A DNA stretch of 64,000 nucleotides, taken from Chryseobacterium sp. (GTDB lineage Bacteria > Bacteroidota > Bacteroidia > Flavobacteriales > Weeksellaceae). Position numbers and translations under genes: made by a program. Below the pieces are notes generated by a model. That model ran no database searches. It had not been told where the DNA came from and was given only the letters and a program-made list of their open reading frames with translations. The stretch covers positions 1-64,000 of the forward strand of contig NZ_VOXE01000001.1 in assembly GCF_008014695.1 (NCBI RefSeq), given 5' to 3'. This document shows positions 43,487 to 52,554 of this stretch, one piece after another. Position 1 is the stretch's first letter, and each line of letters opens with the position of its first letter.

Positions 43487-44332
43487 ATGGTAACAAGAAC
43501 TGTTTTCAGAAAAATTACGAGATTACGTGACGACCTGGAGTTAAAGATCAAAGAAGTGTACGACGATGATCAGGATATGGTAAAGGTCGCAGAGAATTCA
43601 TTGATACTGATTGATGAATCCATCAGAAAATTAAAGGAAATGATTTCAGATCATCATTTTGAAAGCATCCCTGAGGAGGTGTATTTCTTTAAAATACTGA
43701 AGCCCCCGTTCATTTCAAAATTCATCTATTATTCCACCATTTTAGAGCTTGAATCCCACAAGCCGAATGCCGGGAATAAGGCCGTGAAAAAATACTACGA
43801 GGCGGAACAGGAAAAATTAAGACAATTTTATCAGGAGCATGCTGAGTTTTACAGTTATTACCGACGGGAAGCCACCTATCTCGACCACAAAATATTCGTC
43901 AGAAATTCTTACGATCTGAAAATGAAATTATCGTTTGGCTTTTACAATTTTGACCAGAGTTTTACCACTTCTCACGATCATATGATCGCAAGATTTATGG
44001 CAAACCAGCAAATGGACAAATACCTGAAAAAGCAACTTGAAGGATTAAGTGAAAATGCAAATGGCAAAACCCTGTCACCGTTGGTTTGGTCAGCATCCAA
44101 GGTGGGTCTGATCGAACTGGTGTATGGCCTGTATCAGATGCGGTGTTTCAACGGGGGCAATATTGAACTTAGTGAAGTTGTCAAATTTGTGGAAAAATCT
44201 CTGGACACAGACCTCGGCAACTTTCACAAAACAATATTTGAAATCCGGAACCGGAAACAGGGTCCCACAAAGTTTTTGCACTTAGTCAGTGATCATCTCA
44301 GTCAGCACTTTAAGGACACTGAAGGTGAATAA
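43487..44332 (+). CDS. rteC: RteC-like regulator of conjugative transposon excision
   Basis: 281 residues, all helical, with the RteC-family features: FFKILKPPFISKFIYY near residue 67, YYEAEQEKLRQFYQEH (about 104-120) and the C-terminal VWSASKVGLIELVYGLYQMRCFNGG followed by FHKTIFEIRNRK. In CTnDOT, RteC activates the excision operon. It is separated from the coupling-protein gene by a terminator, as a free-standing regulator should be. Confidence 0.88.
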   Translation: MVTRTVFRKITRLRDDLELKIKEVYDDDQDMVKVAENSLILIDESIRKLKEMISDHHFESIPEEVYFFKILKPPFISKFIYYSTILELESHKPNAGNKAVKKYYEAEQEKLRQFYQEHAEFYSYYRREATYLDHKIFVRNSYDLKMKLSFGFYNFDQSFTTSHDHMIARFMANQQMDKYLKKQLEGLSENANGKTLSPLVWSASKVGLIELVYGLYQMRCFNGGNIELSEVVKFVEKSLDTDLGNFHKTIFEIRNRKQGPTKFLHLVSDHLSQHFKDTEGE

Positions 44333-44341
44333 CTTAAATTG

Positions 44342-44380
44342 GAAAACCTTGAATGGTGTTCAATTCCAATTGAGGTTTTC
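44342..44380. terminator. Bidirectional terminator between rteC and the coupling-protein gene
   Basis: GAAAACCTTGAATGG pairs with CCAATTGAGGTTTTC across a short loop (8 perfect outer pairs plus inner pairs), with T/A-rich flanks on both strands. It sits between two converging genes. Confidence 0.7.
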
Positions 44381-44381
44381 T

Positions 44382-46382
44382 TTAGCTTTTATTGATCAGA
44401 TGCAACAGTTCCGGATCATTTGATATTCTATCCGTTTCATCCCTGATGATCATAAGGACATCGGCTTTGATACTTTTATAGTTATTGGTGATTTCTTCCT
44501 GCATGCGGTCATTTCCATGATCATCAACAAATGAACGGATCTGGGGTATTTTTTGATAGTACCTTTCCTGCGCAGAAAGTTTGATGTTGTCAACGACAAT
44601 CTCTGAATGGAATATTTTCTGTTCTATTCTTTCATCAAAATTGTCAGCAACTGCCCCTACGAAAAACCCCTGGGTCAGTGTTGAGATCTTTGAGGCTGGA
44701 ATCAAGCTGTCCAGTTGGGTGGAAATGGATGTGGAAGTATCATTTCTGTTGATGGAGATGCTTTGTCTTTTCTGCAGGACTTTGCCAAATCTTTCAGATA
44801 ATGCTTTAGCAGTTTCTCCCACGACCTGTCCGCTGAAAATATTACCCACCGTATTTTGAATCACCTTGCTTTCCTTGTCCCCATAGTCCCTTGTCAACTG
44901 AGAAAAGTCCTGAAACCCCAGGCATACAGATACCTTGTTGCTTCTTGCGGTTGCGATCAGATTGTCTAATCCTCTAAAATAAATGGTAGGTAGTTCATCA
45001 ATGATCACCGAACTTTTCAGTTGACCCTTTTTATTGATCAGCTTGACAATTCTGGAATTATAGAGACCCAAGGCAGCGGAGTATATATTCTGCCGATCAG
45101 GGTTATTACCGACGCATAATATTTTAGGTTCCTTTGGATTATTGATGTCCAGAGAGAAGTCATCTCCGGTCATCACCCAATAGAGTTGCGGTGAGATCAT
45201 CCTCGACAAAGGGATCTTTGCTGAAGCAATCTGTCCCTGCAGCTGGTCCTGCGCTCCGCCCTGCCAGGCATCCATAAAAGGGGAGAGGTAGTTCTCCAGT
45301 TCGGAGTAGGAAGTTAGGATTGTAAAAACATCCTCATATTTCTTATTCAGCAGTTCAATGGCATGCGGAAAGGTGCAGTATTTACCATTCTTAAATATTT
45401 TTAAAAACCAGATGATGGCAGCTAAAAGGATAATTGGTGATTCAACAAAAAAGTCTCCTTGTTTCTGAATCCAACTTCTGTTAAGGTTCAGCATTATGGT
45501 ATATGCGGCTTCATAAGCATCGGATATATCGGTCATAAAAACAGGATTCAAAGGATTGCAGCGGTGGCTCTTCCCTGGATCGTCAAAGTTGATGATATAG
45601 AATTTAGGTTTTATGGGGTAAGCCTCCGAATGATTTAATAAATGGTTATAGGCAATGGTGGAAAGATCATCGAATTTAAAATCGTAGATGTACATTGAAA
45701 ATCCTTTTTCAATCTGCTGTTTGATGTAGCTGTTTACGATAGCGTAGGATTTTCCGGAACCTGGAGTCCCCAGGACAATTGTGGCACGAAAGGGATTCAC
45801 GATATTGATCCAACCATCATTCCATTTGCCTTTGTAGAAGAATTTTGTTGGCAGGTTAACGGAATATTCGTTTTCCATTAATTTAGTTTCCTGCAGAAAA
45901 CTCTCGTTCTCATTATTGAAAACATCATCCATCAAATGGGTGCGGAGCAAACGGCTCATCCAGACACCCGCAACCATTAATGCAATATAACCAAAGCTTG
46001 TGGTAAGGATATAAAGAAATGCGGCGGTTTTAAGTGATAACTTCAGTAAAGGGGAATTAAAAAAGAACAGGACAAGACCAACTGCTAAAGCCGCATAAAT
46101 CCTGGACCAGGTTATTTTTTCATTCTTTATGCCTTTTGTACCTAAGCAACTTAAAGCCAGCAATACCAAAGCAAACACTTTTGTATAAAGGAGGTGCGAA
46201 AACAAGCCGGCCGTGCGTTGGAAATTAGCTAATATTTTATTGATGAGTTCCAGCGTCCAGCCCCGTTGTGTAAAAAAGCCGTAGCAAAACCAATAAAGAT
46301 GCATCAGTACCAGTAGAATGCTGACCGCCCGCATAAAAGCCATAATTTTGGCAAGCCCTCTTAAATCATCTTCTCCCTGCAT
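44382..46382 (-). CDS. mobC: Type IV coupling ATPase (MobC/TraG of Bacteroidota elements)
   Basis: 666 residues. Three to four N-terminal membrane helices (about 13-160), Walker A LGTPGSGKSYAIV (about 198-210), Walker B SSVIIDELPTIYF (about 460) and the RecA-like core typical of VirD4/TraD proteins, which feed relaxase-DNA into the conjugation channel. It lies 99 bases after the relaxase gene on the same strand. Confidence 0.92.
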   Translation of the reverse strand: MQGEDDLRGLAKIMAFMRAVSILLVLMHLYWFCYGFFTQRGWTLELINKILANFQRTAGLFSHLLYTKVFALVLLALSCLGTKGIKNEKITWSRIYAALAVGLVLFFFNSPLLKLSLKTAAFLYILTTSFGYIALMVAGVWMSRLLRTHLMDDVFNNENESFLQETKLMENEYSVNLPTKFFYKGKWNDGWINIVNPFRATIVLGTPGSGKSYAIVNSYIKQQIEKGFSMYIYDFKFDDLSTIAYNHLLNHSEAYPIKPKFYIINFDDPGKSHRCNPLNPVFMTDISDAYEAAYTIMLNLNRSWIQKQGDFFVESPIILLAAIIWFLKIFKNGKYCTFPHAIELLNKKYEDVFTILTSYSELENYLSPFMDAWQGGAQDQLQGQIASAKIPLSRMISPQLYWVMTGDDFSLDINNPKEPKILCVGNNPDRQNIYSAALGLYNSRIVKLINKKGQLKSSVIIDELPTIYFRGLDNLIATARSNKVSVCLGFQDFSQLTRDYGDKESKVIQNTVGNIFSGQVVGETAKALSERFGKVLQKRQSISINRNDTSTSISTQLDSLIPASKISTLTQGFFVGAVADNFDERIEQKIFHSEIVVDNIKLSAQERYYQKIPQIRSFVDDHGNDRMQEEITNNYKSIKADVLMIIRDETDRISNDPELLHLINKS

Positions 46383-46481
46383 TTTATAAATTTTTATTGT
46401 TCAGGCGTGAATTTAAAGGCCCGGCGGAATGACTGTTAAAGGTGGTAACCGTTGGCGTTAGGTGACCGTGTTTGGCCTACT

Positions 46482-47762
46482 TCAACCTTGCCGTTTGCGT
46501 TTTTTCTTCATTCTGTTTGCAAAATCAATTTCCTCGTAATCTTCCCCCTGCGCTTCGGGAAGCAAACCGGCCAATGCCCCAATAAAATCGGATTCCTGTT
46601 TTTCAAAAGTGTTCATGAATTCAACTGAATGATGGGGTGGTTCCGCAGGAAGAGTGGTGTCATTTGATTCGGATCCTTTAGGCTGAAGTTTAACAGTTTC
46701 ATTACCGGGGGCTTTGATACTGTTATTCCAATGCTCATTAAATCTGTTGGCTGAAAGTTCCGTTCCCAATCGGGAACCGTTCCAAACTGTTTTAGAATGG
46801 TGGTCTATAAAAGTGATCCCATAAATACGCTCTGCCTGATTTCTGCGGACCATAATGTCAATGCCCTGCTCCATTAACTGTTTTTTAAACTCCTGTTCAT
46901 TGGTTGTAGTCTGAAGGGTTATGGTAAGAATAGATTTTAAAGTGTGTTTGATCGGGGAATCTTTCAAAGCTGTTTTGCATTTCGAACAATGGAATTCCAA
47001 AGCCGTAAGCCCCGCTTTTTTACCGAATAGGGAAGCTTTAAACGGATGCCCGGCTCTTTCGCCATTCTCATTTAAAGCAAAGTACAGTAAACCCCGCCAG
47101 TGCTTACCGTGAAGTTCACCCTCCACTTTTTCGGTAGTCATGTGTAACAGGGACAGTAATGCATTGTACTCGCCAAAAGTCTGAAATTTATAATGGTTCG
47201 GCAAATGCCGGATAATGGAAGCCATCTGACTTTTTATATCCCCGGTCCTGTAATCCACCGGTCGAAAAATTTTATCATTCTGACGATGTTTTTTATCCTG
47301 TACGGCGATCAGTCCGTATTTTCTTTCCAATTCCCGGCAAGACTTCATAGAGCGGATTTTTTCAAATTTATCAGAAATTTTTTTTCCCGCCTCATCAACG
47401 CAGACAGATACAATATGGATGTGGTTGCGGTCTATATCGGTATGTTTGAATACGATAAAAGGCTGCTCTCCATAACCCATTTCCCGCATATAGTCTTCCG
47501 CCATTTCCCTGTACCTGTCATCATTGACCTTATCTCTTGGGTCCGGATTGAGCGAAATATGCAGGGTATGCTTTTCTGTATTGCGGTTTGCAGTCAGATA
47601 AGGTTCAAATGATTTCACCAATTGAGCAACAGAGTAACTGCCGTCAGGCGTTTCAATCATTTTGTTCAGCAACAGTATTTCTCCCTTACCCTTTTCAATT
47701 TTTAAATTGTTGTAGGATAATGTTCCGTAGAGATTACTGCTTCTTCCAATTTTTGCAATCAT
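46482..47762 (-). CDS. mobB: Relaxase (MobB, relaxase/mobilisation nuclease)
   Basis: 426 residues. N-terminal relaxase domain with MIAKIGRSSNLYGTLSYN, the likely active-site tyrosines at about 12-18, and the metal-binding three-histidine motif KHTDIDRNHIHIVSV (about 105-118). It would nick at oriT and stay linked to the DNA strand. The C-terminal half has a zinc-like CSKCKTAL stretch (about 258). Begins one base after the mobA stop. Confidence 0.92.
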   Translation of the reverse strand: MIAKIGRSSNLYGTLSYNNLKIEKGKGEILLLNKMIETPDGSYSVAQLVKSFEPYLTANRNTEKHTLHISLNPDPRDKVNDDRYREMAEDYMREMGYGEQPFIVFKHTDIDRNHIHIVSVCVDEAGKKISDKFEKIRSMKSCRELERKYGLIAVQDKKHRQNDKIFRPVDYRTGDIKSQMASIIRHLPNHYKFQTFGEYNALLSLLHMTTEKVEGELHGKHWRGLLYFALNENGERAGHPFKASLFGKKAGLTALEFHCSKCKTALKDSPIKHTLKSILTITLQTTTNEQEFKKQLMEQGIDIMVRRNQAERIYGITFIDHHSKTVWNGSRLGTELSANRFNEHWNNSIKAPGNETVKLQPKGSESNDTTLPAEPPHHSVEFMNTFEKQESDFIGALAGLLPEAQGEDYEEIDFANRMKKKRKRQG

Positions 47763-47763
47763 T

Positions 47764-48204
47764 TCATTCTGAATTTTTCAAATGTTTCTGATTAAATTCT
47801 TCTGTAAGCTGGATTACTTTTTTGAAAATATCGGTCAATTCCAAGCTTTGTCTTTCCAATCTGTATAAAATAGCGGCCGCTTTTTTCTCGGAAAAATTAA
47901 GGTATAACAGTTTCACCATCTGGTTATAATTCACTCCAACAGCACGAAACTGACTGTGAAATGAGGTTAACCGCATATAGAAATCCACCGTTCCCTTATC
48001 CACTTTTATGGTTTTGACCGTCTTTCCAAAAATGCAGGATGTAATAAAATGAGCTTTTACTTCCATTCCCGACTGTTCAAAAAGTTCAAGAAAGCGAGAA
48101 TGATCCACTTCATTGAACGAAATTGTATACCGGATCTTGGCGGGATCAGTTTTTGGACGGCGTCCTGTCTTTTTCATTTGTTTACCATTATGATCATTCA
48201 TCAT
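47764..48204 (-). CDS. mobA: Mobilisation accessory protein MobA
   Basis: 146 residues. A basic N-terminus (KKTGRRPKTDPAKIRYTISFNEVDH) followed by a ribbon-helix-helix-like DNA-binding region and a long helical C-terminus; this is the MobA/BmgB type that helps the relaxase recognise oriT. First gene of mobABC, start adjacent to the oriT-like region. Confidence 0.88.
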   Translation of the reverse strand: MMNDHNGKQMKKTGRRPKTDPAKIRYTISFNEVDHSRFLELFEQSGMEVKAHFITSCIFGKTVKTIKVDKGTVDFYMRLTSFHSQFRAVGVNYNQMVKLLYLNFSEKKAAAILYRLERQSLELTDIFKKVIQLTEEFNQKHLKNSE

Positions 48205-48261
48205 CGTCTGATTAATTTTTTATAAAACCTCGACTTCGGAGAGCGTTTTCTGCCCCCGGCA

Positions 48262-48319
48262 GGGCAAGTTGTTTTGAGCATCCGAAAACGTTTCGGGAAG
48301 CTCAAAACACAACTTGCCC
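48262..48319. other. Probable oriT inverted repeat
   Basis: GGGCAAGTTGTTTTGAGC (48262-48279) pairs with GCTCAAAACACAACTTGCCC (48300-48319), 18 matches with a 2-base bulge. Inside it lies a second hairpin, CCGAAA (48282-48287) / TTTCGG (48291-48296). A long imperfect inverted repeat next to mobA is the usual form of a transfer origin. Confidence 0.6.
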
Positions 48320-48481
48320 CTTTCGGGTGAAAGGATACTCCTAATCAATACAATAGATCTAATCCCTCTGACCTACTCTGGAGATTTAAAACAGGGAGAT
48401 ATTGAAAACCTCCCAAGGCCGCTCCGTTCTTCAGTGACAAAGTAATTGAGAATCGATAAAAGTGTATCTGCCCTTGGCCAT

Positions 48482-48514
48482 GCCAAAGGCAACCATTTCG
48501 AGCCAAAGGCAACC
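48482..48514 (+). repeat. 13-bp direct repeat, 20-bp period
   Basis: GCCAAAGGCAACC at 48482-48494 and again at 48502-48514. Could be an iteron-like binding site near the transfer origin; function not shown. Confidence 0.6.
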
Positions 48515-48603
48515 GGCACGGCACTGCACATATCAGTATTTGATTTATTTGCACAGGAATGTCAGCAGGCGTGCCATATGGCAGAATTGTTTGAGACCTT
48601 TAA

Positions 48604-48623
48604 GGCAAGCCTTCAAGCTTGCC
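48604..48623. other. Short hairpin in the mobA-traA region
   Basis: GGCAAGC (48604-48610), 6-base loop, GCTTGCC (48617-48623). Its arm repeats the GGCAAG seen in the oriT arms. No T-run, so not a standard terminator. Confidence 0.45.
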
Positions 48624-48862
48624 GGCTTTCCGGAATGACTGCTCACCGGATAACGATCAAGAAATACATCTTGACTGAAGTACAGAAACTGTTCACCGCA
48701 GCATGCCTGAACGGTTTACTGAAAGCTTCCCATACAGCGGGAAGTCAGGAATCCTTGCACAGATTCTTGTGCTGTCAGGACGGCCAGGTTCGGTCTCATT
48801 CAAACATGAACGGAAACCATGAAATATTAATACGAACCAAGTTTAACTATAAAATCAAAAAA

Positions 48863-49630
48863 ATGAAAACAAAAAAGCAACCGTCAATTATTGCCTTTTC
48901 GACTCAGAAAGGAGGAGTAGGGAAAAGCACTTTTACCGCACTGATCGCCAGTATCCTCCATTACAGAATGGGTTATAATGTCGCAGTTTTTGACTGTGAC
49001 TTTCCCCAGTACAGTTTGGTCCAGATGAGAGAAAGGGATTTAAAAACAGTGATGCAAAATGAGGTTCTGAAAAAAATGGCACATAAGCAGTTTACCACCA
49101 TTAATAAAAAAGCGTATCCTGTCTTCCAAAGCAAGACCGATACGGTTCTGGAAGAGCTCGAAGCATATGTTGGCAACTCCGAAGTTACCCCGGACGTTGT
49201 TTTCCTGGATTTACCCGGAACGGTCAATTCAGCAGGCATTTTGAACACCCTTGCTAACGTGCATTATATCTTTTCTCCCATAATGGCAGACCGGGTCGTT
49301 CTGGAAAGTACCCTGAGCTTTACGGATGTGCTGACCAATGTCCTGATGAAAGAAAAGCATACCGAGATTAAAAGCATCCAGCTTTTCTGGAATCAGGTTG
49401 ATGGCAGGGAAAAAACATCACTGTATAAAAATTATGAGAAAGTCATCAAAGATCTGGGTCTTCGATTAATGGAAACCTCCATCAAGGACAGCAAAAGATT
49501 CCGCAAAGAAGGCGAAATAGTTGCAAAAACAGTTTTCCGTTCGACCTTGTTGCCGGCCAACCCGAAACTGATGACTTTATGCAGGCTGGACCAGCTTATG
49601 GATGAATTTTTAAAAATTGTCAAATTGTAA
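48863..49630 (+). CDS. traA: TraA, ParA-type ATPase
   Basis: 255 residues from ATG 48863 (MKTKKQPSIIAFSTQKGG). Deviant Walker A KGGVGKST at about 15-22, DCDFPQ (switch I) and VVFLDLPG (Walker B). MinD/ParA-like ATPases open the tra operon of Bacteroidota conjugative transposons. A longer start at TTG 48446 is possible but the sequence there is not conserved in kind. Confidence 0.85.
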   Translation: MKTKKQPSIIAFSTQKGGVGKSTFTALIASILHYRMGYNVAVFDCDFPQYSLVQMRERDLKTVMQNEVLKKMAHKQFTTINKKAYPVFQSKTDTVLEELEAYVGNSEVTPDVVFLDLPGTVNSAGILNTLANVHYIFSPIMADRVVLESTLSFTDVLTNVLMKEKHTEIKSIQLFWNQVDGREKTSLYKNYEKVIKDLGLRLMETSIKDSKRFRKEGEIVAKTVFRSTLLPANPKLMTLCRLDQLMDEFLKIVKL

Positions 49631-49634
49631 TCGA

Positions 49635-50021
49635 ATGGAAAATAAGAACGGAGAGGACAACATTATCGATGAACAATATCTGATGTCCATAATGGCTGGT
49701 GGAAAGAAGGAACCACCGGCCAACGAGATAGATTTCGCAAAGGAAAAACCGGTTCAAAAAAACAAAGACAAAAGTAAAAGAAATAACGATGTAAGGTACG
49801 TTGAGAATTTTTTGACCCATCATTCCATGACCAAGCGTGGAGATAAAAGCATATACATACGTGCGGAATATCATGAGCGGTTATCACGTATCATTCAGAT
49901 CATTGCTGATGATCAAATTCCTTTGTACGCTTATCTCGACAATATACTGGCCCATCACTTTGAAATGTTTGAAAAAGAGATCACAGATGATTTCCACAAT
50001 AAATACCGTCCCATCTTTTAA
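49635..50021 (+). CDS. DUF3408 conjugation protein (TraB/TraC position)
   Basis: 128 residues from ATG 49635, four bases after the traA stop. A charged N-terminus and a C-terminal ribbon-helix-helix-like domain (about 60-120: FLTHHSMTKRGDKSIYIR, IPLYAYLDNILAHHF) define DUF3408, found second in these tra operons. Confidence 0.85.
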   Translation: MENKNGEDNIIDEQYLMSIMAGGKKEPPANEIDFAKEKPVQKNKDKSKRNNDVRYVENFLTHHSMTKRGDKSIYIRAEYHERLSRIIQIIADDQIPLYAYLDNILAHHFEMFEKEITDDFHNKYRPIF

Positions 50022-50031
50022 ATATGAGTTT

Positions 50032-50655
50032 ATGGAAAAAATAATCATAATCGGTCTGCTGACCATTATAGTGCTGCTGCTTTTGGATAAGAAGTTTTCC
50101 AGTACCTGCCCACAGGAAAAAAGGGACAATACTCCGTTGGATATGCCTTCTGTTATGGGAGAAATAAAGAAAACTGACAGACAATTGATGCAAAGTGCTT
50201 CTGATCAACGCCAGGAAGTTTCCATAATAACGGATGAAGGTAATTTTGATTCAGAAACCAAGGAGGAAATTTTTGACAGGAATGATCAGAAGAAAGATCC
50301 TGGTGATATATCGGTCAAAAATAATGATTGGGAGGAAGAGGAGGAAGACTGGCAATATCAGGAAGTTTCTCAGATTGAAAGCGGGTTTGCTACAGGGGTT
50401 ACCTTTCAGGAATTAAGTACTGCGGGACATTTGCTTCAACAAGATATGTTGAATCCTGTCTTAGAACAACAAGCGGTCCATATAATTCAAAAAATTCACG
50501 GAACCGAGCTTTTCAGTCTTTTAGAAAATTCACTGGATGACGCTGCAAAGCGAATTGCTTCTTTGCTGAGCCAGAGTATTCCGAATGACGGAGCGGCCAT
50601 TTCTTCCAAACGCAAAGATGATGCAGAAGGTTTCGATATTGGGGAGTTTGTTTAA
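50032..50655 (+). CDS. traD: TraD-like conjugation protein
   Basis: 207 residues from ATG 50032 (MEKIIIIGLLTIIVLLL). One N-terminal membrane helix, an acidic low-complexity centre (DWEEEEEDWQYQ) and a helical C-terminal half (FATGVTFQELSTAGHLL, HIIQKIHGTELFSLLE) found in the TraD proteins of Bacteroidota elements. Eleven bases after the DUF3408 gene. Family call is by position and this C-terminal pattern. Confidence 0.75.
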   Translation: MEKIIIIGLLTIIVLLLLDKKFSSTCPQEKRDNTPLDMPSVMGEIKKTDRQLMQSASDQRQEVSIITDEGNFDSETKEEIFDRNDQKKDPGDISVKNNDWEEEEEDWQYQEVSQIESGFATGVTFQELSTAGHLLQQDMLNPVLEQQAVHIIQKIHGTELFSLLENSLDDAAKRIASLLSQSIPNDGAAISSKRKDDAEGFDIGEFV

Positions 50656-50709
50656 TCAAGCTCCTCTTTTATTTGAGAATGTGTCATAGCAATTTTAGCT
50701 GCTATAACA

Positions 50710-51996
50710 TTATTTAAATGATTTAATTATGCTGCTATCTATCAGTTCTTTTAAATCTTTATTTACTTTACAACTATCTGCATAATAAGACCATTCATTA
50801 ACAGCACTAAGCACATTCTGGATTATCTTTTCCGGATTCCGAATTGAATTTTGCTTTGCAATAGACAAAAGATCCTCCATTACAAAATTACTCCTTTTAC
50901 CATTTATGCTGAGATTATGCTGACTCACCCATGCACTATCTGGGCGATATGCATAGCAAACATCATAAGCGGGAGATAGAGACCATTCACCTTCCTGGTT
51001 CATTAAAAAAGCAAAATTCTTGGTGTGATCATCACAATTTCTTGCCAAGACATTGAACACCATTCTTAAAAACATCTGTTCAGCTTCCGCATAGGACAGT
51101 TTCAATAGTCTCATCGTCTGAAACAGTTGTTCGTAACTATAACTTGTTATTTGACTAAAATCATAATGTTGGATAGCACAAAGCGTTTGCACATGTAATT
51201 TCTGATTACCCTGTAGTCGGTCAAATCGTTTAGTCATGAAATGTGCTCTCCCATCTTCTTCTATCAACCGGCTTTCCATCATATTTATACCAATGGAAGT
51301 AGCCATTTTATAGTATGCCATCTCTACTGTGCCATATCCATAGCTTATTCCGAACTGTGCATCATTTACACCGTCAAATTTAAGTAACCAATGTTCAAAT
51401 CCCTCATCGTGTAATGTCTGACCAGATCTTATTGTGCCATTTTTTTCGTTGTATGCAACAATAGCCTTAGGGCGAGCCCCACCTGCTGATGTACCCATTT
51501 TCAGAACATCAAGCATCACATCTTGCATTTCCTGATCGGTGTGAGCTTCAAAATTCTCTCTGCTTTTTAATAGAGTCATTGTCGTCTCGATTAGACTTGT
51601 CAACTCTATATCTTTAGAAATTGCCGTAGGAGACAGTGTATTAGGTTCAAATTCTAAAGCCCCCATTCCGCGGCTGCCTATAAAGCATAATAATTCTACA
51701 GGATTAGCCGAGTTTTCAACTCTTCCGTTTCTTGCCAACCATATATTAATCAATTCATTACCATATTTATCTGGAAGACTATCAGCCAAAAGACCAGGTA
51801 ACCCCTTAAAAGTAAATGTATTTCTCAATTCCGGAAAAGAGTAGACTTTAGAGGATAATGGCATTTTTAGAGGCGCAACATTGAGATTATCAGATAAAAA
51901 TGATTTCTCATATTCAAAAAAACCTATATTTTGTGTTTCATCCCAAACAACGGCTCCAATTCTTTTACCCCATAATTTCACATGTGCTGTTACCAT
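50710..51996 (-). CDS. hipA: HipA-type serine/threonine kinase toxin
   Basis: 428 residues, full length. N-terminal HipA_N (about 8-110: WGKRIGAVVWDE, LLADSLPDKYGN) and kinase domain with the P-loop lysine region GTSAGGARPKAIVAYN, catalytic NCDDHTKNFAFLM and metal-binding LSPAYDVCYA. HipA kinases phosphorylate aminoacyl-tRNA synthetases and stop growth. The HipB gene overlaps its start by seven bases. It lies inside the tra operon, opposite in strand, as cargo. Confidence 0.9.
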   Translation of the reverse strand: MVTAHVKLWGKRIGAVVWDETQNIGFFEYEKSFLSDNLNVAPLKMPLSSKVYSFPELRNTFTFKGLPGLLADSLPDKYGNELINIWLARNGRVENSANPVELLCFIGSRGMGALEFEPNTLSPTAISKDIELTSLIETTMTLLKSRENFEAHTDQEMQDVMLDVLKMGTSAGGARPKAIVAYNEKNGTIRSGQTLHDEGFEHWLLKFDGVNDAQFGISYGYGTVEMAYYKMATSIGINMMESRLIEEDGRAHFMTKRFDRLQGNQKLHVQTLCAIQHYDFSQITSYSYEQLFQTMRLLKLSYAEAEQMFLRMVFNVLARNCDDHTKNFAFLMNQEGEWSLSPAYDVCYAYRPDSAWVSQHNLSINGKRSNFVMEDLLSIAKQNSIRNPEKIIQNVLSAVNEWSYYADSCKVNKDLKELIDSSIIKSFK

Positions 51997-52334
51997 CCCA
52001 AATCATTTTTATCAGATTGATTATCTTTTCTTGAGGCTCTTCTACGTATAGACTCGGCGCTCTTTGCCAATAGTATTGGACTAATGTTCTGTACAGGCTT
52101 GAAATGTTCTAAAACATATAATGCATCTAAAGTCCTTAAGATTTTTAAAAGATTAGTAATTGCAATGCTTTCTCCTCTTTCTGCTAAACTCAATGTTGAT
52201 CTACTTACAGCAGCTCTTTTAGCCACTTCATCCTGTGTCATATTCTTATCAATCCTTTTTGATTTAATAAAATTTCCAATTTCCCGTAGGATTAAATTAT
52301 CACTTGTGCCGCTATTGTATGATAAATCATTCAT
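51990..52334 (-). CDS. hipB: HipB-type antitoxin, XRE HTH
   Basis: 114 residues with one helix-turn-helix (about 16-72: IGNFIKSKRIDKNMTQDEVAKRAAVSRSTLSLAERG) and a basic C-terminal tail. It would bind HipA and repress the operon through the inverted repeats at 52402-52466. Confidence 0.88.
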   Translation of the reverse strand: MNDLSYNSGTSDNLILREIGNFIKSKRIDKNMTQDEVAKRAAVSRSTLSLAERGESIAITNLLKILRTLDALYVLEHFKPVQNISPILLAKSAESIRRRASRKDNQSDKNDLGW

Positions 52335-52401
52335 AAAGTATAGATATGTCAGTTAATGAATCAAATACCATACAAATGTACAAAAAGAATTATAGAATAT
52401 A

Positions 52402-52466
52402 TTACGTATGAAATTTCATTCATTAATATTATATATTGTCACTTACGCGTTAAATTTCATACATAA
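52402..52466. promoter_or_regulatory. Candidate HipB operators
   Basis: TTACGTATGAAATTT (52402-52416) and AAATTTCATACATAA (52452-52466) are inverted copies (14 of 15 bases), and the first overlaps the perfect 12-bp palindrome ATGAAATTTCAT (52408-52419). They lie 68-132 bases upstream of hipB. Confidence 0.5.
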
Positions 52467-52554
52467 GAAAATAAATTTTGGATTATTAAAAAAAGAATTA
52501 CATGTTACGTGTAAAAATAAAAAAAAAGGAAAGCACAGCCCTCCTTAGAGGTAC

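Larger units (their letters stand above)
48205..48862. other. Intergenic region between mobA and traA
   Basis: 658 bases between divergent operons. Contains the oriT-like inverted repeat (48262-48319), a direct repeat GCCAAAGGCAACC at 48482 and 48502, and a hairpin at 48604-48623. The frame of traA stays open leftward to 48446 (TTG), 139 codons; it could be an extended or separate protein but has no recognisable content. Confidence 0.5.

Noticed and set aside
48446-48862. Long N-terminal extension of traA
   Set aside because: The ParA fold begins exactly at ATG 48863 and the preceding residues look like non-coding repeat DNA; kept only as a note in the oriT region.
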